Source of the DNA: JADJLQ01 sp038251405
Lineage (GTDB): Bacteria; Bacteroidota; Bacteroidia; Chitinophagales; Saprospiraceae
Length of the DNA stretch: 64,000 nt
Direction: 5' to 3'
Assembly (NCBI GenBank): GCA_038251405.1
Contig: JBBSBH010000002.1
Location: 124,001 to 188,000 of the forward strand
Numbering within the stretch: the stretch's first letter is position 1; each line of letters begins with the position of its first letter. The translations under genes and the position numbers were made by a program. A model generated the notes under the pieces. It searched no databases. It saw only the letters and a program-made list of their open reading frames with translations, and was not told the DNA's origin. This document shows positions 9,225-18,397 of this stretch, in pieces.

Positions 9225-10127
9225 CTATTTATCACTCAAAAGAACATTCGGGCTTTTGCCGTTCATCAAAATGATTTTAGCATTTGGTGATTTTGCAATT
9301 TCCAGGTTGGCCTTGATCATCTCGTATTGAAGTTGTTTGTCGCTAAGGCCAGTACTTATAATTCGCTGATAGTCGGCAATACCTTGTGCTTCTACCCTTT
9401 TTCTTTCCGCTTCTTGCTTTTCTTTTTGAAGCACGAAAGTCATTTTCTGTGCATCCTGCTCTGCATTTATCTTAGATTCAATAGTGGTTTTCACAGATTC
9501 AGGCAATATTATATTTCGAACCAATAAGGATTCTAACTCGAGTCCTCTTGCTGAAAATTCATTCTTTATACTTTCAAAAATTTTGTTTTGAAATTCATCT
9601 CGTCTTGTAGAATACAAAGAAACCGCATCGTAGTAAACTGCATTATCTCTCAATTTAGTCCGCACTAGAGGCCTAACGATAATATCCCGATAGCCAGTAC
9701 CAAGTTCGCGATAAATTTCCGGGGCTTTAATAGCAATTACTTTATACAGTACTGTCACATCCATAATTACTTCTAATCCATCTGCAGATAAAGTTCTGAT
9801 AGCGTCGTCACCAGTTTGTGCGCCTTCATCACGCACTCCTGACATGGTATAATTCTGGGTCTTTATATCAAAGTCAGTCACTTTTACAAGGGGATTTATA
9901 ATGTTAAGACCTGATTCCAATATTTTTTCCTGTACTTTTCCAAATAATGACTGTACTCCCACCCTACCTGCTTCAATTTGCACCACAGCGGACGAAAAAA
10001 TACCAATTAATATAAGAGCGATTCCCAATCCTTTTCCCAGGGCACTAAACCTCGCAAAAGGAGAGTTTAAGGCTTTTGCCTGACCTGCAATTACAAAAAG
10101 AATTAAACCTAAAATTACCAATCCCAT
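9225..10127 (-). CDS. Prohibitin-like SPFH/Band 7 membrane protein
   Basis: A 300-residue SPFH-domain protein. It has two N-terminal hydrophobic segments (about 2-16 and 31-49), then the SPFH domain (about 50-225: AGRVGVQSLFGKVQEKILESGLNIINPLVKV, LVRTKLRDNAVYYDAVSLYSTRRDEF, RGLELESLLVRNIILPESV). A charged helical tail follows (EQDAQKMTFVLQKEKQEAERKRVEAQGIADYQRII), typical of the prohibitin branch. Family members form membrane-bound ring oligomers that scaffold or modulate membrane proteases. No FtsH-type protease is adjacent, so the partner is unknown. It is transcribed alone. Confidence 0.88.
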   Translation of the reverse strand: MGLVILGLILFVIAGQAKALNSPFARFSALGKGLGIALILIGIFSSAVVQIEAGRVGVQSLFGKVQEKILESGLNIINPLVKVTDFDIKTQNYTMSGVRDEGAQTGDDAIRTLSADGLEVIMDVTVLYKVIAIKAPEIYRELGTGYRDIIVRPLVRTKLRDNAVYYDAVSLYSTRRDEFQNKIFESIKNEFSARGLELESLLVRNIILPESVKTTIESKINAEQDAQKMTFVLQKEKQEAERKRVEAQGIADYQRIISTGLSDKQLQYEMIKANLEIAKSPNAKIILMNGKSPNVLLSDK

Positions 10128-10249
10128 AATATTTTAATTTTTTAAATGAATCCTGAAGATAAAATTAATTACCCACAATTCATGATTCGCGCCTTATTTA
10201 GGCCACATCAGAAGCCTCCTCAATATGCATAAATGAAGTATTTAACGGC

Positions 10250-10927
10250 TTAAATTTCTATTTCTCCAGCTATTTCCAATAAAAATAATTCCAAGCCATT
10301 TTCTGTAAAATACTTTTTCACAGCTGACTTGTCAATCTCAATATACCCAAAAGTGTCATAATGGACTCCCATTATTTTTATACAATTTACCATTTTTGCT
10401 GCTTCAGCTGCATCTTCATACCCCATGGTGAAATTATCTCCAATACATAAAATAGCCAGATCAAGTTTTTTATATTTAGGGATCAATTGCATATCCAGGG
10501 TAAGCGCAGTATCGCCACTATAATAAAATACTTGAACACCGTCATCTACCACAAATCCCATTGGATTAGCGCCGTAAGTACCATCAGGTAATACCGAAGA
10601 ATGAACCGCACTTACACATTTCACAGTTCCAAAATCAAATTTCCATTTGCCTCCCGTATTCATGGGATGATATTTACAACCTTGATTACCTGCCCAGGTA
10701 GCAATTTCATACGAGGACACTATCGTTGCATTATTGTTTTTTGCAATAAGAATGGCATCTGCCGTATGATCTTCATGCCCATGACTCAATAAAATATAAT
10801 CGCATTTGATTTGGTCTATTTTAATGTTTTGGGCAAGTTTATTACCGGAAATAAATGGATCAAAAAGTATTCTGTGTTTCTCCAGTTGAACTGCAAAACA
10901 GGAATGTCCATAATAAGTTATTTTCAT
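10250..10927 (-). CDS. UPF0173-type metal-dependent hydrolase (metallo-beta-lactamase fold)
   Basis: A 225-residue protein with the opening MKITYYGHSCFAVQLEKHRILFDPF and the metal-binding HxHxDH-type motif in LSHGHEDHTADA (about residues 48-59). Further ligand positions are in AVHSS (about 110-114) and YYSGDTAL (about 134-141), and a late His lies in MGVHYDTFG. This is the pattern of the UPF0173/YtkL family of small metallo-beta-lactamase-fold hydrolases, whose substrate is generally not known. It is a single gene, divergent from the DinB/YfiT-like gene. Confidence 0.85.
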   Translation of the reverse strand: MKITYYGHSCFAVQLEKHRILFDPFISGNKLAQNIKIDQIKCDYILLSHGHEDHTADAILIAKNNNATIVSSYEIATWAGNQGCKYHPMNTGGKWKFDFGTVKCVSAVHSSVLPDGTYGANPMGFVVDDGVQVFYYSGDTALTLDMQLIPKYKKLDLAILCIGDNFTMGYEDAAEAAKMVNCIKIMGVHYDTFGYIEIDKSAVKKYFTENGLELFLLEIAGEIEI

Positions 10928-11003
10928 TTTCTAATACAATTATAAAATACAAATTAGCGAAATTAGAGCTGATAATCAAAAAGGAAGCTTGCATTGAATT
11001 CTA

Positions 11004-11011
11004 TATATTTG
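11004..11011 (+). promoter_or_regulatory. Putative -7 promoter element
   Basis: TATATTTG matches TAnnTTTG and lies 20 bp before the ATG at 11032. Confidence 0.4.
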
Positions 11012-11031
11012 TCTTTAAATAATTTAATATT

Positions 11032-11559
11032 ATGGATCTTGATCAATTACGATACCCTGTAGGCAAGTTTGCAAGCCCATCGTCGATAACTGCGGAGCAA
11101 ATAGCGCTTTGGATAGAGGAAATCAAAGCACTACCGGAGTTATTACATAGGGAATTAGACAATATATCTGCCACGGATCTTGTAAAGACCTATAGGCCAG
11201 GGGGATGGAATATCACGCAATTGGTACATCATCTGGCAGACAGTCATATGACCAGTTTTATCAGATTCAAGCTCTCGCTAACGGAGGAGCATCCGGTCAT
11301 AAAGCCTTATTTAGAAGATGAATGGGGCAAAATGGCAGATAATAAAGAATTGAATTTCATCTATTCGTTGAATTTATTGTCTGCACTTCACTACCGCTGG
11401 GGATATATTTTAGACCATATGAAACCTGAACAGTTTATCAATAATGGGTATTTCCATCCAGACAAAAAACGAGTGGTTCCATTACAAGAGGCTACAGCCT
11501 TGTATGCATGGCATTGCAGGCACCATCTGGCACACGTACGGAATGCTAAAAATTCATGA
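11032..11559 (+). CDS. DinB/YfiT-like putative metal-dependent hydrolase or transferase
   Basis: A 175-residue four-helix protein of the DinB superfamily, YfiT/BstA-like branch. The opening DQLRYPVGKF and the segment YRPGGWNITQLVHHLADSHM (His about 67-71) match that branch. With the C-terminal WHCRHHLAHV (His about 163-168), this supplies the three-histidine metal site. Bacillus relatives are bacillithiol S-transferases or of unknown activity, and no bacillithiol genes are seen here, so the substrate is open. Nine bases separate it from the rhodanese lipoprotein, suggesting co-transcription. Confidence 0.82.
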   Translation: MDLDQLRYPVGKFASPSSITAEQIALWIEEIKALPELLHRELDNISATDLVKTYRPGGWNITQLVHHLADSHMTSFIRFKLSLTEEHPVIKPYLEDEWGKMADNKELNFIYSLNLLSALHYRWGYILDHMKPEQFINNGYFHPDKKRVVPLQEATALYAWHCRHHLAHVRNAKNS

Positions 11560-11568
11560 TATCATTGC

Positions 11569-12012
11569 ATGATGAATAAAATAATATTATGTGGCTTCCT
11601 GGCATTGGCATTTGCCTGTAAACAAAAAGATGCTTCAGCAGATAAATCTTCATCTGCTGATAAAACCGTTACTTTAGCCAATGGTGATTTTAAAGATCTT
11701 CCTATAAATGAATTCCTGAAAACCTATCAGGACGCAGCATTAAACCATGAAGCAATTCTGCTGGATGTCAGAACTCCTCCAGAATTCAATGATGGCTATA
11801 TCCCGGGAGCAATCACGATTAATTTTTTGGATGAGGACTTTGACAAACAAATCGATATGCTGGATAAATCAAAAAAATATTTTGTTTATTGTCAGCAAGG
11901 GGCACGCTCTTCAAAAGCTTTAGTCAAAATGAAGCAAATGGGATTCGATAAAGTCTACAATTTGGTGGGGGGCTATGCAGCATATCTAATGGCTACAAGT
12001 CAACAAAAGTAG
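11569..12012 (+). CDS. Rhodanese-like domain lipoprotein
   Basis: A 147-residue protein with a lipoprotein signal (about 1-17, lipobox LAFAC), then a short polar linker rich in Ser/Asp/Lys. A single rhodanese domain follows (about 45-145: ILLDVRTPPEFNDGYIPGAITINF, YFVYCQQGARSSKALVKMKQMGF). The active-site Cys of the C-x5-R loop (CQQGARS) is present, so sulfur transfer is possible. As a predicted lipoprotein it would act in the periplasm. Two consecutive ATG codons make the first residue uncertain. It is convergent with the hydroxylase large subunit, 24 bp away. Confidence 0.85.
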   Translation: MMNKIILCGFLALAFACKQKDASADKSSSADKTVTLANGDFKDLPINEFLKTYQDAALNHEAILLDVRTPPEFNDGYIPGAITINFLDEDFDKQIDMLDKSKKYFVYCQQGARSSKALVKMKQMGFDKVYNLVGGYAAYLMATSQQK

Positions 12013-12036
12013 AGTTGGAATCATAATTATCAATCC

Positions 12037-14220
12037 CTACCCCATCATTTCTTTTTTACTGCTACCCTGAGGATTTCCATCCAAATAATCGATATAGGGT
12101 TGATTTCGCATTCTTATTCCAGTTGCTTTGTAAAATGCATTAGCTACGGCTCCGCTTATCGGAGGCAATGCCGGCTCTCCCAATCCTGTGGGATCAATAG
12201 TATTTTTTACAAAGTGAACTTCCACTTCCGGTACTATTTCATTAAATCTAATGAGTCTGTAGGAATCAAAATTGTTTTGCTCTGGCATGCCATCTTTAAA
12301 TGTCAAGCGACCATACATAGCCGTACCAATCCCATCCACAATACTACCCACTATTTGATTCTTTGCCCCGCTTTGATTGACTAATATACCGCAATCAACT
12401 GCACAATATACTTTGGTAATAGTAGGTTTGCCTTTAATTTTTTTCACCTCGGCTACCTGTGCCACATAGGTGGAATGAGAGAAATAAACACTAAACCCAC
12501 GATAAACCCCTTTCTTCTTTTTAAACCATTCAGATTTTTCAGCTACTAAATCGATCACTCCTTTGAATCGATCTGGCTCATACTGAACTTTACCTACAGG
12601 ATTAGCTTTAGCTTGAGCCACCCATTCCAATCTCATAGTAACGGGATCTTTTCCCGCTGTTTCTGCTACTTCATCAAAAAAGATTGCCTCAGACCCAGCC
12701 AGGAAATTGGTGATAGGCGCTCGCCATGGTCCTGTGGTCACATCAGATTTGTAATCAGATGATTCTATAAAAACATGTGGAACAGCACCAACGGGAAAGT
12801 TATTTTCTCTTATAGGATTTCCACTATTCATTCCAGCAGCCCGCACGTGAAAACCTATCATAGCTCCTTTCTCATCAAGGGCAGCTCTGAATTTATACTT
12901 ACAGGCAGGTCTATAAATGCCAGCCGTCATATCATCTTCTCTCGACCAGGTGACTTTTACTGGCATATTTATTGCTTTTGACAATTCAGCGGCTTCGAGC
13001 GCAAAATCACTGTTCAGTCTCCTGCCAAAGCCACCACCTAATTTGGTCAATTCCAGGGTTACCTTTTCAACAGGAATATTAAGCAATTTAGCTACTCCAT
13101 TTTGAGCACTTTGTGGGTTTTGAGATGGGCCTACTAATCTGGCAGAATCTGATTTTACATCTGCAAAGAAATTCATTGGTTCCATAGCATTATGAGGAAT
13201 AAATGGGCACTGAAATTCTGCTTCTACTATCTTTTTTGCATTCTTAAAGACTTCCTCAGTGTTGCCTTCTGTTCGACGAGAGGTCATGGTCCCACTAGTA
13301 ATCATTTCGTTTAAAATACGATTATGCGACCCTGAACTTTCCAGTTCTTTATCGTTAGTCCAGTTAATTGCCAGCTTCTTTTTAGCTTGCATTACTTCCC
13401 AGGTGGATTTACCTACAATAGCCACTTTATCTCCCATCGTGACCACATCGATGATACCAGGCATACCCTTCACAGATTCAGCATTATAATCCTTAAGTTT
13501 CATGCCAAAAGCAGGTGGTCTTACTATCATGGCATTTACCATTCCAGGCTCCGAGTAATCAATTCCATAAATAGCCTTACCCGTAAAGACTTCCATATTG
13601 TCTACAGACTTCACCCAGGTACCAATGGTATGAAACTGAGAAGGATCCTTTAATGTTATTTCCTTAGGAATTTCAATGGAAGACGCCGCCTTAGCAAAAG
13701 TGCCATAATGTGCTGCCTTATTTGACCCTTTGTGATAAACTATTCCATTAGCAGTGGTCAATTCATTAGCTGGCACACTCCATTCTAGCGCTGCGGCATG
13801 TACTAATAAATATCTAGCCGTAGCCCCTGCTTCCCTCAGTCTTGTCCAGGAGTGAGGAGTACTGCGACTACCTCCTGCCACCTGGCGTTCAAATCTATTT
13901 GTATCTAATGGGGCTTGCACCACTTTGATTTTGTTCCAATCCATATCTAACTCTTCAGCCACAATCATGGGGAAAGAGGTCTTGATACCTTGGCCGGTTT
14001 CAGGATTTGGAGAGTAAATTGTAGCTGTTCCATCCGGATGAATAGTAAGGTATGCATTGAAGTTTATGTCATTTGGATCTGCATCCTGCAAAATATTTCC
14101 ACACTCATCCTTTTGTTTTGCCGCTATCCTAAAACTTAATACTAAACCCCCTGTAGCTAACGCAGTAGTTTTTAAAAATTGTCTTCGGTTGGTAGCAGGA
14201 ATTAAATTATGTATTGACAT
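12037..14220 (-). CDS. Molybdopterin-binding large subunit, isoquinoline 1-oxidoreductase beta-like
   Basis: A 727-residue xanthine-oxidase-family subunit. A twin-arginine signal (NRRQFLKTTALATGGLVLSF, about residues 11-30) points to export of the folded, cofactor-loaded enzyme. Mo-cofactor segments include EELDMDWNKIKVVQAPLD, GGSRSTPHSW, GGGFGRRLNSDFALEA and PWRAPITNFLAGSEAIFFDE. The C-terminal GLGEPALPPISGAVANA holds the conserved catalytic Glu. The single-polypeptide layout with a separate small 2Fe-2S subunit downstream of the promoter fits the IorB type. Family members hydroxylate N-heterocycles or oxidise aldehydes, so the real substrate cannot be told. No cytochrome c partner or MoCo-insertion chaperone is adjacent. 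Confidence 0.88.
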   Translation of the reverse strand: MSIHNLIPATNRRQFLKTTALATGGLVLSFRIAAKQKDECGNILQDADPNDINFNAYLTIHPDGTATIYSPNPETGQGIKTSFPMIVAEELDMDWNKIKVVQAPLDTNRFERQVAGGSRSTPHSWTRLREAGATARYLLVHAAALEWSVPANELTTANGIVYHKGSNKAAHYGTFAKAASSIEIPKEITLKDPSQFHTIGTWVKSVDNMEVFTGKAIYGIDYSEPGMVNAMIVRPPAFGMKLKDYNAESVKGMPGIIDVVTMGDKVAIVGKSTWEVMQAKKKLAINWTNDKELESSGSHNRILNEMITSGTMTSRRTEGNTEEVFKNAKKIVEAEFQCPFIPHNAMEPMNFFADVKSDSARLVGPSQNPQSAQNGVAKLLNIPVEKVTLELTKLGGGFGRRLNSDFALEAAELSKAINMPVKVTWSREDDMTAGIYRPACKYKFRAALDEKGAMIGFHVRAAGMNSGNPIRENNFPVGAVPHVFIESSDYKSDVTTGPWRAPITNFLAGSEAIFFDEVAETAGKDPVTMRLEWVAQAKANPVGKVQYEPDRFKGVIDLVAEKSEWFKKKKGVYRGFSVYFSHSTYVAQVAEVKKIKGKPTITKVYCAVDCGILVNQSGAKNQIVGSIVDGIGTAMYGRLTFKDGMPEQNNFDSYRLIRFNEIVPEVEVHFVKNTIDPTGLGEPALPPISGAVANAFYKATGIRMRNQPYIDYLDGNPQGSSKKEMMG

Positions 14221-14252
14221 CGTATTTTTTTAATTGAAAAAGAAATTTTCTT

Positions 14253-14717
14253 TTAGTTACTCATGTTTTTTGATGCAAGCTTTACGGCATCTTTTATTCT
14301 ATGGTAGGTGCCGCATCTGCAAATATGGCTGTTCATGGCATTTGAAATCTCCTTGTCTGAGGGTTTTGACTTTTTTGCTAACAATGCAGCAGCAGTCATT
14401 ATTTGCCCTGCCTGACAGTAACCGCATTGAGGTACATCTACTTCATCCCAGGCTATCTGTACAGGATGGTCACCATTTTTTGACAAACCCTCTATAGTGG
14501 TAATCTTACTATTGCCAAGAATGGAAACAGGAAAAGTACAGGACTTGGTCGCATTGCCATTAATATGCACGGTACAAGCACCACAAGCTGTAATACCGCA
14601 CCCATACTTGGTGCCTGTAAGTCCAAGATGGTCACGTAAGACCCAGAGCAGAGGAGTATCTTCTGCTACATCTACAGTCATAGTTTGATTATTAACATTT
14701 ATATTGAAAATTGCCAT
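14253..14717 (-). CDS. 2Fe-2S small subunit, isoquinoline 1-oxidoreductase alpha-like
   Basis: A 154-residue electron-transfer subunit. The plant-type 2Fe-2S cluster ligands lie in YGCGITACGACTVHINGNATKSC (about residues 38-60). The second, alpha-helical 2Fe-2S domain carries QCGYCQAGQIM (about 98-108) and CRCGTYHRI (about 132-140). All eight cysteines are visible. It pairs with the molybdopterin subunit 32 bp downstream on the same strand, forming a two-gene operon. Electrons would pass from the Mo centre through these clusters to an unidentified acceptor. Confidence 0.92.
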   Translation of the reverse strand: MAIFNINVNNQTMTVDVAEDTPLLWVLRDHLGLTGTKYGCGITACGACTVHINGNATKSCTFPVSILGNSKITTIEGLSKNGDHPVQIAWDEVDVPQCGYCQAGQIMTAAALLAKKSKPSDKEISNAMNSHICRCGTYHRIKDAVKLASKNMSN

Positions 14718-14842
14718 GATAATAACTTTTTAATTATTCTTAAAGATACACAGAATGAAAGAAAAAGTAAAGTTTTGAAACATGGTGGTTTGTAAGACAT
14801 ATGGCAGCTTTGGTAAGTGCCCTGCATCCTATACCAAAGAAC

Positions 14843-14868
14843 AAAGGCTCTTTTTCAGGAGAGCCTTT
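14843..14868 (-). terminator. Terminator hairpin downstream of metK
   Basis: AAAGGCTCT pairs perfectly with AGAGCCTTT (9-bp stem, 8-base loop), 40 bp past the metK stop. T/A-rich flanks on both sides could allow termination in either direction. Confidence 0.65.
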
Positions 14869-14907
14869 ATTTAATAATTTGCCTTTTGTGATGTAGCTAA
14901 TCTGCGA

Positions 14908-16164
14908 TTATTTCAAAGAAAAAGCTTTTTTTACCTCTTTTACTTTATCTAATTTTTCCCAGGTAAATAATTCTGCTTTTACTTTTTTTACTTTTCCATC
15001 CGGGGTCTTAAATATTTTTTCAACGATTTGAGGTTTTCTACCCATGTGGCCGTACGACGCGGTCTCGCTATAAATTGGATTTCTCAATTTTAATCTTTTT
15101 TCAATAGCATAAGGTCGCATGTCAAAAATATCGAGCACTTTATCTGAAATCTCACTATCCGTCATATCTACTTTAGCGGTACCATACGTATTTACATATA
15201 ATCCCATTGGTTTTGCCACTCCGATAGCATAGGATACTTGAACTAAAATCTCATCACATATACCTGCTGCGACCAGGTTTTTTGCAATATGACGGGTAGC
15301 ATAGGCTGCAGACCGATCTACTTTTGAAGGGTCTTTCCCTGAGAAAGCTCCCCCGCCATGCGCACCTTTACCTCCATAGGTGTCCACAATTATTTTTCTC
15401 CCTGTCAAACCAGTATCTCCATGGGGACCACCTATCACAAATTTGCCAGTAGGATTGACATGAAAAGTAATGGCATTAGTAAAAAGCTTTTGAACATTCT
15501 TATGCAATTTTTTCTTCAACCTGGGAATCAAAATATCAATGATATCTTTTTTGATTTTCCTGGCCATTTCCTCATCGGTACCAAAATCATCGTGCTGAGT
15601 AGAAACCACTATAGTATCTATTCTGATGGGTTTATTATTGTCATCATATTCAATGGTAACCTGGCTTTTAGCATCAGGACGCAAATATTTGATTTGTTTG
15701 TTCTCTCTTCTAAGAAGCGCAAGTTCTATCAAAATTTTATGTGCCAGATCTAGCGGCAAGGGCATAAAATCTTCGGTTTCTCTACAGGCATATCCAAACA
15801 TCATACCCTGGTCACCGGCTCCCTGATCTTCTCGATTTTTTTTGTCTACCCCTCTGTTAATATCTGCTGATTGTTCATGAATGGCGGAAAATATTCCACA
15901 GGAATTGGCTTCAAACATGTACTCACTTTTGGTATATCCAATTTTGCGAATTACTTCTCTTGTTATTTCCTGTACATCGAGATATGTTTTAGATTTTACT
16001 TCTCCGGCTAATACTACTTGCCCGGTAGTCACCATGGTTTCACAAGCTACTTTAGAGTCTGCATCGAATGCAAGAAAATTATCAATGAGGGCGTCTGATA
16101 TCTGATCTGCTACTTTATCAGGATGTCCTTCGGAAACAGATTCAGAGGTAAAAAGATAAGGCAT
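14908..16164 (-). CDS. metK: S-adenosylmethionine synthetase
   Basis: A 418-residue MAT that makes SAM from Met and ATP in the cytosol. It opens with LFTSESVSEGHPDKVADQISDA (ATP and Met site) and has the signature hexapeptide region GAGDQGMMFGYA (about residues 117-128) and the P-loop-like GGAFSGKDPSKVDRSAAY (about 272-289). The length is slightly above the usual 380-400 because of an insertion around 150-215, as seen in other Bacteroidota. It is a single gene with its own promoter element and terminator. No SAM riboswitch-like structure fits in the short leader. Confidence 0.96.
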   Translation of the reverse strand: MPYLFTSESVSEGHPDKVADQISDALIDNFLAFDADSKVACETMVTTGQVVLAGEVKSKTYLDVQEITREVIRKIGYTKSEYMFEANSCGIFSAIHEQSADINRGVDKKNREDQGAGDQGMMFGYACRETEDFMPLPLDLAHKILIELALLRRENKQIKYLRPDAKSQVTIEYDDNNKPIRIDTIVVSTQHDDFGTDEEMARKIKKDIIDILIPRLKKKLHKNVQKLFTNAITFHVNPTGKFVIGGPHGDTGLTGRKIIVDTYGGKGAHGGGAFSGKDPSKVDRSAAYATRHIAKNLVAAGICDEILVQVSYAIGVAKPMGLYVNTYGTAKVDMTDSEISDKVLDIFDMRPYAIEKRLKLRNPIYSETASYGHMGRKPQIVEKIFKTPDGKVKKVKAELFTWEKLDKVKEVKKAFSLK

Positions 16165-16221
16165 ATAAATGTTGTTATTCTAGGTTGATATTAAATAAAT
16201 TTCTATTTCAAAATGTCGTCG

Positions 16222-16229
16222 CAAAAGTA
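16222..16229 (-). promoter_or_regulatory. Putative -7 promoter element for metK
   Basis: On the minus strand TACTTTTG matches TAnnTTTG, 57 bp before the metK ATG. Confidence 0.35.
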
Positions 16230-16294
16230 TGGCTATTTATTGGATATGAATAGAATTATTAATATGATTTTTGAATCGATGGATAAGCTAAGTA

Positions 16295-16906
16295 TCACTT
16301 AATATTTACATAAAGCATAGGCTTTCCTTCGAGAAAACCTTCCAGGGTATCGCCTATCTGTACCGGACCTACACCAGCTGGTGTACCGGTATAAATTAAA
16401 TCGCCTTTCAATAATTTAAAAAACCTGGAAACATAACTGATGATATGATCAAAATTGAAAATCATATCCTGAGAAAAACCATGTTGCACTGTCTGTTGAT
16501 TTTTCTTTAATTCAAATTCGATATTCAATACGTTTTTCAATTCAGTGATGCTGATAAGTGGACTTAATACAGCTGAGTAATCAAATGCTTTGGCTTTTTC
16601 CCAGGGCAGTCCTTTCTCCTTGCACTTGTCTTGAATATCTCTTGCTGTAAAATCTATCCCTAAGCCTATTTTGTCATAATATTTATGAGCAAATTTGGGA
16701 TCAATGGCTTTACCATTTTTATTGATTTGAATCACCAGTTCCAATTCGAAATGAATATTGGTACTAAAATCCGGATAAAAAAATGGTCGCTGATTAATCA
16801 ATAAGGCAGTAGATGGCTTCATAAATAAAACAGGTTCTTTCGGAACCGGATTATTTAATTCTTTAGCATGGTCTATATAATTTCTGCCTACACAAATTAT
16901 TTTCAT
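16295..16906 (-). CDS. Fumarylacetoacetate hydrolase family protein (acylpyruvase-like)
   Basis: A 203-residue short FAH-fold enzyme. It opens IICVGRNYIDHAKELNNPVPKEPVLFMKPSTALL, and the metal-binding Glu pair is in HFELELVIQI (about residues 53-62). GLGIDFTARDIQDKCKEKGLPWEKAKAFDYSAVLSP and IYTGTPAGVGPVQIGD complete the active site. Short single-domain members include FAHD1-type acylpyruvases and oxaloacetate decarboxylases and 2-hydroxyhepta-2,4-diene-1,7-dioate isomerases, so the substrate is uncertain. It sits between metK and trpS on the same strand but with gaps of about 100 bp on each side, so it is likely monocistronic. Confidence 0.85.
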   Translation of the reverse strand: MKIICVGRNYIDHAKELNNPVPKEPVLFMKPSTALLINQRPFFYPDFSTNIHFELELVIQINKNGKAIDPKFAHKYYDKIGLGIDFTARDIQDKCKEKGLPWEKAKAFDYSAVLSPLISITELKNVLNIEFELKKNQQTVQHGFSQDMIFNFDHIISYVSRFFKLLKGDLIYTGTPAGVGPVQIGDTLEGFLEGKPMLYVNIK

Positions 16907-17004
16907 TCTTATAAATTAGGACACAAATGTAATACATGAGATCGATCCCAACCGGGAATATCCATAGCGATACGGATCAAAATTGCAACTTTCTTATAAG
17001 GGAT

Positions 17005-18006
17005 TTAGTTTACATTCATCAATCCAACAGCATCCTTTACTTCATCCAAATTTTGCTTAGCTATTTTTCTAATATTGGCTGAACTTTCTTTGATCAGCAA
17101 TTTAATATTCTTCTTATCATTTTGGATTTCTGACATTCTTTCACGAATGGGATTACTCAATTCAATCAACGATTCGGCCACCTTCTCTTTTAAAACTGAA
17201 TATTTAAGCGATTTTTGGTGATACTCCTGCAGTAATTCCTCATGAGCAAGCTCATTGCCTGATGCTTTTAAAATTGAAAATAGATTCTCTATACCAGGGC
17301 TCATTTTATCAGCAACTTCTGTGCCTATATCCGTAACTGCCGATTTTATTTGCTTTCTTATTTGATCAGGAGATGCAAATACATCTATATTATGTTTCTC
17401 ACCCATACTGGCGCTCATCTTTTTTAAAGGATCAGCCGTTGACATTACTTTGGGAATTTCAGTAAACAATGCTTCCGGAACAGGCAGTAAGTCTCTTCCA
17501 ATGAAATTATTGAGCCGAATAGCAATATTGCGTGTCAATTCCAAATGTTGCTCCTGATCTTTTCCCACAGGCACATACTTCGGTTTATAGATTAAGATAT
17601 CGGCGGCCTGTAGTACGGGATAGGTAAATAATCCCACCGATATGAATGCTTCCTTTTCTTTTTCACCTGCCTGAACGATTTTGTCTTTGAACTGGGTCAT
17701 TCGCTGGGCCTCTCCATAGCTTGCAAAGCAATTCAAAATCCAGGTAAGTTCTGCATGTTCAGGCACCAGGGACTGAATAAATAAGTTTTTAGGATCAATA
17801 CCACATGCCAGCAATCCAAAAATTCCATTCCACGTAGCCTCTCTTAAATCACTTGCTTTATAAGGCATAGTCATCGCATGATAGTTGACAATACCAAAAT
17901 AGCATTCATACTTTTTTTGAAGATTGACCCAATTTTCTACGGCACCAAAGTATCTACCAAAATGCAGATTACCTGTAGGCTGCATACATGACAATACTCT
18001 TTCCAT
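17005..18006 (-). CDS. trpS: Tryptophanyl-tRNA synthetase
   Basis: A 333-residue class I aminoacyl-tRNA synthetase that charges tRNA-Trp. The HIGH-type motif appears in MQPTGNLHFGRYFGAVENWV (about residues 8-27), and the KMSKS-type loop is KKMSASMG (about 196-203). The PVGKDQEQHLELTRNIAIRLN segment is typical of TrpRS. It lies 10 bp downstream of ridA in the yceD-rpmF-ridA-trpS group. Its tryptophan supply is set by the trp operon about 28 kb away. Confidence 0.95.
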   Translation of the reverse strand: MERVLSCMQPTGNLHFGRYFGAVENWVNLQKKYECYFGIVNYHAMTMPYKASDLREATWNGIFGLLACGIDPKNLFIQSLVPEHAELTWILNCFASYGEAQRMTQFKDKIVQAGEKEKEAFISVGLFTYPVLQAADILIYKPKYVPVGKDQEQHLELTRNIAIRLNNFIGRDLLPVPEALFTEIPKVMSTADPLKKMSASMGEKHNIDVFASPDQIRKQIKSAVTDIGTEVADKMSPGIENLFSILKASGNELAHEELLQEYHQKSLKYSVLKEKVAESLIELSNPIRERMSEIQNDKKNIKLLIKESSANIRKIAKQNLDEVKDAVGLMNVN

Positions 18007-18016
18007 TTTCTATAGT

Positions 18017-18397
18017 TTAATAAACAGCAATGGCTGAAATTTCTACATGGACAAATTTAGGCAGGTTAGATACTTCTACCGTCTCTCTGGCTGGCGCTGT
18101 AGCCTCATTAAAATATTGGGCATAGATAGAATTGATCTTTCCAAATTGATTCATGTCTTTAATGAAAATGGTGCACTTTACAACATTTTCAAAATCTAAT
18201 CCTTCAGCATGAAGTATAGCACCCATGTTTTTCAACACCTGATGTGTTTCATCCTCTAAAGAACCATTGTTTAGATTTCCAGTATCAGGATTAATACATA
18301 TCTGCCCCGAAATATACAAATTACCATTAGCCTTTACAGCCTGGTTATATGGACCAATAGGAAGTGGAGCCTTATCAGTCTTGATGATTTGCTTCAT
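18017..18397 (-). CDS. ridA: RidA family reactive intermediate deaminase
   Basis: A 126-residue Rid/YER057c/UK114-fold protein, a trimeric enzyme that hydrolyses reactive enamine/imine intermediates from PLP enzymes. The opening TDKAPLPIGPYNQAVKANGNLYISGQICINPDTG and the ending TAPARETVEVSNLPKFVHVEISAIAVY contain the active-site Arg (PARETV) and Glu (HVEI) of true RidA. The start codon overlaps the rpmF stop by one base, indicating translational coupling. Length is standard. Confidence 0.92.
   Translation of the reverse strand: MKQIIKTDKAPLPIGPYNQAVKANGNLYISGQICINPDTGNLNNGSLEDETHQVLKNMGAILHAEGLDFENVVKCTIFIKDMNQFGKINSIYAQYFNEATAPARETVEVSNLPKFVHVEISAIAVY

Noticed and set aside
16165..16294. 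SAM riboswitch upstream of metK
   Set aside because: The leader is short and A/T-rich, with no multi-helix structure or conserved core.
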